A stretch of DNA of 64,000 nucleotides from JAXLWB01 sp046328715 (GTDB taxonomy: Bacteria > Chloroflexota > Anaerolineae > Caldilineales > Caldilineaceae), in contig JAXLWB010000023.1 of assembly GCA_046328715.1 (NCBI GenBank), forward strand, positions 87,270-151,269, in the 5' to 3' direction. Of the stretch, positions 61,032-64,000 are shown in pieces; within the stretch, counting starts at the first letter, position 1, and every line of letters begins with the position of its first letter. Made by a program: the position numbers and the translations under genes. The notes beneath the pieces are model-generated. The model was not told the origin of the DNA and did not search any database. It worked only from the letters and a program-made list of their open reading frames with translations.

Positions 61032-61080
61032 AAATAGAAAACGGAGTTCTGCCCCTCGAAAAGGGCTTTGGAAAACTCCG
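61032..61080 (-). terminator. Rho-independent terminator for the 61101 gene
   Basis: A nested hairpin CGGAGTT (61042-61048) / AACTCCG (61074-61080) with an inner GCCC/GGGC pair. Read on the minus strand it is followed by TTTTCTATTT. It lies 20 bp after the stop of the minus-strand gene at 61101. Confidence 0.65.
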
Positions 61081-61100
61081 GTTCTCATTCCAAATGCGGT

Positions 61101-61544
61101 TTAGGCGTCGACAGCGTGGGTTTTGAGCAGTTCCGCTGAATCGAGCACAAACCAATTATCAAAGTGGCCAAGATCACTGCGCTTGATTGGGAAAGGTGTG
61201 ACAGCCTGTACCTCTTCTACTTCGACCACCACCGCACAATCGAGTCCGGCCCATTCCCAAATTTCAGCATCGTTGAGTTGTAGTGCATCTTGATAACTGT
61301 GCAGCAAAAGCTGCGATTCAGTGATCGAAAGCTTCTCGGTATTGAAAATATATCTGACGCGTGCAGTGGCATGTACCTTATCTGAAGCATTGTTAGGGAT
61401 AAAGTAGATCGTATCGCCGACCTTGACATCCCGATAGGGTGGCTTGTGTGCTTCTCCATCATAGATCAACATGCGCTTGCTGCCATCAAGCAACTTTGCC
61501 AACGTGTCAGTCTTTTCATCGATATAGACAATATGGCCTCTCAT
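61101..61544 (-). CDS. Hypothetical protein, possibly PUA/ASCH-like
   Basis: A 147-residue soluble protein. An N-terminal RGHIVYIDEKTDTLAKLLDG strand-helix region is followed by VGDTIYFIPNNASDKVHATARV, reminiscent of the basic beta-barrel in ASCH/PUA-like RNA-binding domains (V-x-GDxIxF...A-x-A-x-V). The remainder is acidic. The likeness is weak and no function is claimed. ATG at 61544 follows AAGGAGAAG at good spacing. It is a stand-alone unit ended by a rho-independent terminator. Confidence 0.6.
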   Translation of the reverse strand: MRGHIVYIDEKTDTLAKLLDGSKRMLIYDGEAHKPPYRDVKVGDTIYFIPNNASDKVHATARVRYIFNTEKLSITESQLLLHSYQDALQLNDAEIWEWAGLDCAVVVEVEEVQAVTPFPIKRSDLGHFDNWFVLDSAELLKTHAVDA

Positions 61545-61697
61545 AGTCTTCTCCTTCCGCAAATTTTGACAGTACGCAGGTGAAATTCATGAGACAAAGA
61601 CGGTGAGATTTTGATTATTTCACCCTAAGCGTAACGAAAATCCAGCGAAAGGTCACTGATCCAAGAGCGAGTCGGCCGCCTAGTCAAAAGGATAGTC

Positions 61698-63872
61698 TTA
61701 GGCCATGCGCCAATCTACCTCCACCTTTCCAGGCCAGGCCAGGCCGATGCGCCCACGTTCCTTCTCCACGCTGGCAATCTCCACAGGAATGATGTCGCCT
61801 ACATTGAGCACCGTGCCATAGGGAATCTGGCTACGATGCAGCAGCCCATCCTGTTTGACGCCGATATCGATGAAAGCGCCAAAGTCGACCACGTTGCGCA
61901 CTGTGCCATCCAGGCGCAGGCCGGCCTTGAGATCGTCCATCGAGAGAACATCGCTGCGCAGAATCGGCGGTGGCACATCTTCGCGCGGGTCGCGGCCGGG
62001 TCGCACCAACTGTTCAAAGATGTCGGTCAGCGTGGGTTCGCCACAGCCAAGTTCACTGGCCAGCGCCTTTAGGGATGTCGTCTGTTGAATGGCCTTTAGC
62101 TTTTGTTCGCGGCTCTCAATCGGCATCTCCAGGCTGATCCCAGCACGCTTCATCAGTTTTTTGGCGACACTGTAACTTTCGGGATGAATGGCGCTGGCAT
62201 CGAGTGCTTCGCCACCGCCACGTACACGCAAGAAGCCAGCACATTGCTCAAAGGCTTTGGGACCGAGTCCGCTGACATCTTTCAGTTTGCTGCGACTGGC
62301 GAAAGGGCCAGCATCGTTGCGGTGCGCTACAATTTTTTCAGCCAGTTTAGGGCCAATGCCTGCCACATAGGTGAGCAAGGCGGGTGAGGCCGTGTTGACA
62401 TCCACCCCCACGCGGTTAACCACACTTTCGACCACACCATCCAAAGTAGCAGCCAATTGTTTCTGATCCACATCATGCTGGTACATGCCCACACCAATCG
62501 ACTTGGGATCAATCTTGACTAGTTCGGCCAGAGGGTCCTGGACACGTCGTGCAATCGAGACCGCGCCGCGCATGCTGACGTCGAGGTCGGGCATCTCAGT
62601 GCGAGCCAGAGGCGATGCCGAGTAGACCGAGGCACCTGCTTCGTTGGTGATCAGATAGTGGGTCTTGCTTTTGTTGCTTTGCAGGTTGCGCAACAGGGTG
62701 GCAACCAGTTGTTCGGTTTCACGCGAGGCGGTGCCGTTGCCAATCGAGATGAGGGTGACGCCATGTTTCTCAATCAGTGCCTTGAGCGTTTTGAGTGAAT
62801 CTGCTGCATGATTCTGCGGTTGGTGCGGATAGATGGTTGCGGTGTCGAGAATCTTTCCTGATCCGTCAACCACAGCCACTTTGCAGCCGGTACGGAATCC
62901 CGGATCGATGCCCATCACGACATGGCCAGACAGGGGTGCTTGGGTCAGCAAGCCGCGCAGGTTAACACCAAAGACCTGAATAGCGTGGCGCTCGGACTGT
63001 TCGCCAAAAGTGTTGCGCACATCATTCTCAATCGAGGGTAAGAGCAGGCGCTTGGCAGCATCGTCGATTGCCGCTTGCAGTTGTTCGCCCCAGGCAGAGA
63101 TTTGATCGACCCGGAAGGCACGCGCCACTGCGTCCCGCCAATCTCGTTCCGGGATGTCGAGCGAAACTTTGAGCACCTTCTCTTTTTCGCCCCGGTTGAT
63201 TGCCAAGACCTGGTGCGGGCGAAGTTTGTCAACGCGCATCGAGAATTCGTAATAGAGCTTGTAGACCGCCTTTTCGTCCGCTGCACCTTCCACTTTTTCA
63301 GTAGACAGGGTGGCAAACTTGAGCGCTTTTTCACGGGTCAGGCGCCGCACTTCGGCATGGTCGCTAACCATTTCAGCGACGATATCGCGTGCGCCAGCCA
63401 ACGCTTCCTCGATGTTGGGTACGTCCTCGTTGAGGAAGGCTGCTGCGGCTTGTTCCGGCTTGGCCCCGCTACGCGCCTGGCCCAGAATGAGCTGTGCCAA
63501 TGGTTCCAATCCTCGCTCACGCGCGATCATGGCACGGGTACGGCGCTTGGGTTTGTAGGGAGCATAGAGATCTTCTAGCGCCGTGATGGTCTGGGCAGAC
63601 TCAAACTGCTTCTGCAACTCGGGCGTGAGTTTGCCTTGCTCTTCGACAGAGGCGATGATCGCTGCCCGTCGCTCGTCCATTTTACGCAATGTGTCCAGCC
63701 GTTCCGTCAATAGACGGATCTGCTCTTCATCCAATCCGCCCGTCGCTTCCTTGCGGTAGCGAGCAATAAAGGGCAGCGTGTTGCCGCCGTCGAGCAGTTC
63801 GATGGTGGCCGCGACTTGGGTTGGCTTTACTTTCAGTTCGGAGGAGATAATCGAGATGTGTTGTTCGTTCAT
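61698..63872 (-). CDS. tex: Tex family RNA-binding transcription accessory protein
   Basis: A 724-residue protein with the full Tex order. The N-terminal helical domain contains LPFIARYRKEATGGLDEEQIRLL and APYKPKRRTRA. A YqgF/RNase H-like domain follows (GIDPGFRTGCKVAVVDGSG, then ISIGNGTASRETE), then helix-hairpin-helix repeats (LTYVAGIGPKLAEKIVAHR; LKDVSGLGPKAFEQCAGFLR), and an S1 RNA-binding domain closes it (LDGTVRNVVDFGAFIDIGVKQDGLLH). Tex binds nucleic acids and RNA polymerase and affects transcription and stress tolerance. A perfect hairpin abuts its start. Confidence 0.96.
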   Translation of the reverse strand: MNEQHISIISSELKVKPTQVAATIELLDGGNTLPFIARYRKEATGGLDEEQIRLLTERLDTLRKMDERRAAIIASVEEQGKLTPELQKQFESAQTITALEDLYAPYKPKRRTRAMIARERGLEPLAQLILGQARSGAKPEQAAAAFLNEDVPNIEEALAGARDIVAEMVSDHAEVRRLTREKALKFATLSTEKVEGAADEKAVYKLYYEFSMRVDKLRPHQVLAINRGEKEKVLKVSLDIPERDWRDAVARAFRVDQISAWGEQLQAAIDDAAKRLLLPSIENDVRNTFGEQSERHAIQVFGVNLRGLLTQAPLSGHVVMGIDPGFRTGCKVAVVDGSGKILDTATIYPHQPQNHAADSLKTLKALIEKHGVTLISIGNGTASRETEQLVATLLRNLQSNKSKTHYLITNEAGASVYSASPLARTEMPDLDVSMRGAVSIARRVQDPLAELVKIDPKSIGVGMYQHDVDQKQLAATLDGVVESVVNRVGVDVNTASPALLTYVAGIGPKLAEKIVAHRNDAGPFASRSKLKDVSGLGPKAFEQCAGFLRVRGGGEALDASAIHPESYSVAKKLMKRAGISLEMPIESREQKLKAIQQTTSLKALASELGCGEPTLTDIFEQLVRPGRDPREDVPPPILRSDVLSMDDLKAGLRLDGTVRNVVDFGAFIDIGVKQDGLLHRSQIPYGTVLNVGDIIPVEIASVEKERGRIGLAWPGKVEVDWRMA

Positions 63873-63880
63873 ATTTATGT

Positions 63881-63950
63881 TTGTAGCACAAGATACTTTC
63901 TTGTGCGCCGCTGTCTTATGAAACGCACAAGAAAGTATCTTGTGCTACAA
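63881..63950. repeat. Perfect 27-bp inverted repeat abutting the tex start
   Basis: Arms 63881-63907 and 63924-63950 are exact complements (TTGTAGCACAAGATACTTTC core), with a 16-nt loop. The inner end is 8 bp before the tex ATG at 63872. It could act as a leader hairpin or be a MITE-like insertion; the last 50 bp of the window show nothing else. Confidence 0.8.
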
Positions 63951-64000
63951 ATTTCACTTCGCCACGTATGTCCATTGCCAATCTTGCCAATTCTTTACCA

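Noticed and set aside
1..64000. tRNA, rRNA or riboswitch genes
   Set aside because: No TPsiC-loop-type GTTCGA context with cloverleaf partners, no rRNA signature and no known riboswitch core was recognised by eye; a tRNAscan/Infernal run would settle it.

Overview
The window looks like the chromosome of a member of the Chloroflexota (Caldilinea/Herpetosiphon-like). This is inferred, not proven, from several traits: three secreted proteins that end in a (V/I)YLPL tag, a Thr/Pro-rich linker between DUF11 domains, a Tat-exported substrate-binding lipoprotein with an Ala/Gly-rich linker, a UxaE-type epimerase, and many ECF-type and accessory genes. No rRNA, tRNA or CRISPR array was recognised. 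Coding density is moderate, and the gaps between genes are unusually rich in inverted repeats.

Region 1 (about 1-31.7 kb) is a long run of small, mostly plus-strand enzymes that modify small molecules. It holds six GNAT acetyltransferases (a seventh lies at 57 kb), seven class I methyltransferases, four kinases of the aminoglycoside-phosphotransferase fold, an ABC-F ATPase, a P-loop kinase, a serine beta-lactamase-fold hydrolase, an S66 LD-carboxypeptidase, an esterase, a PNPOx-like protein and a VapBC pair. Embedded in it are unusual regulators: one ECF sigma factor fused to a DUF1080-like domain, one fused to a bifunctional-nuclease domain and a Clp-N domain, and a regulator with two DNA-binding domains next to an Hsp70-like ATPase.

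Region 2 (about 32-50.5 kb) concerns the envelope and exterior. It has a DUF11 surface protein and a NarL-type two-component system divergent from an ABC exporter operon (ATPase, FtsX-type permease, HlyD-type fusion protein) that ends in a strong hairpin. It also has a decayed patch with a MITE-like element, a 125-bp tandem array and a complete IS4-family insertion with a 9-bp target duplication. Then come a four-repeat adhesin-like protein, a beta-helix protein, a DMT/DUF486 membrane protein and a CAP-LysM secreted protein.

Region 3 (about 50.6-64 kb) is metabolic. It holds an M42 aminopeptidase, a Tat substrate-binding lipoprotein with DppB/DppC permeases, a cytoplasmic class A beta-lactamase-fold protein, a GNAT, an N-acyl-D-amino-acid deacylase, a tagaturonate epimerase, a small unknown protein and Tex. 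The order suggests uptake of peptides or muropeptides and their intracellular breakdown.

A recurring theme is intergenic quasi-palindromes. Their arms are built from stuttering 6-10 nt motifs, each has its own sequence, and many end a few bases before the ribosome-binding site of the next gene.
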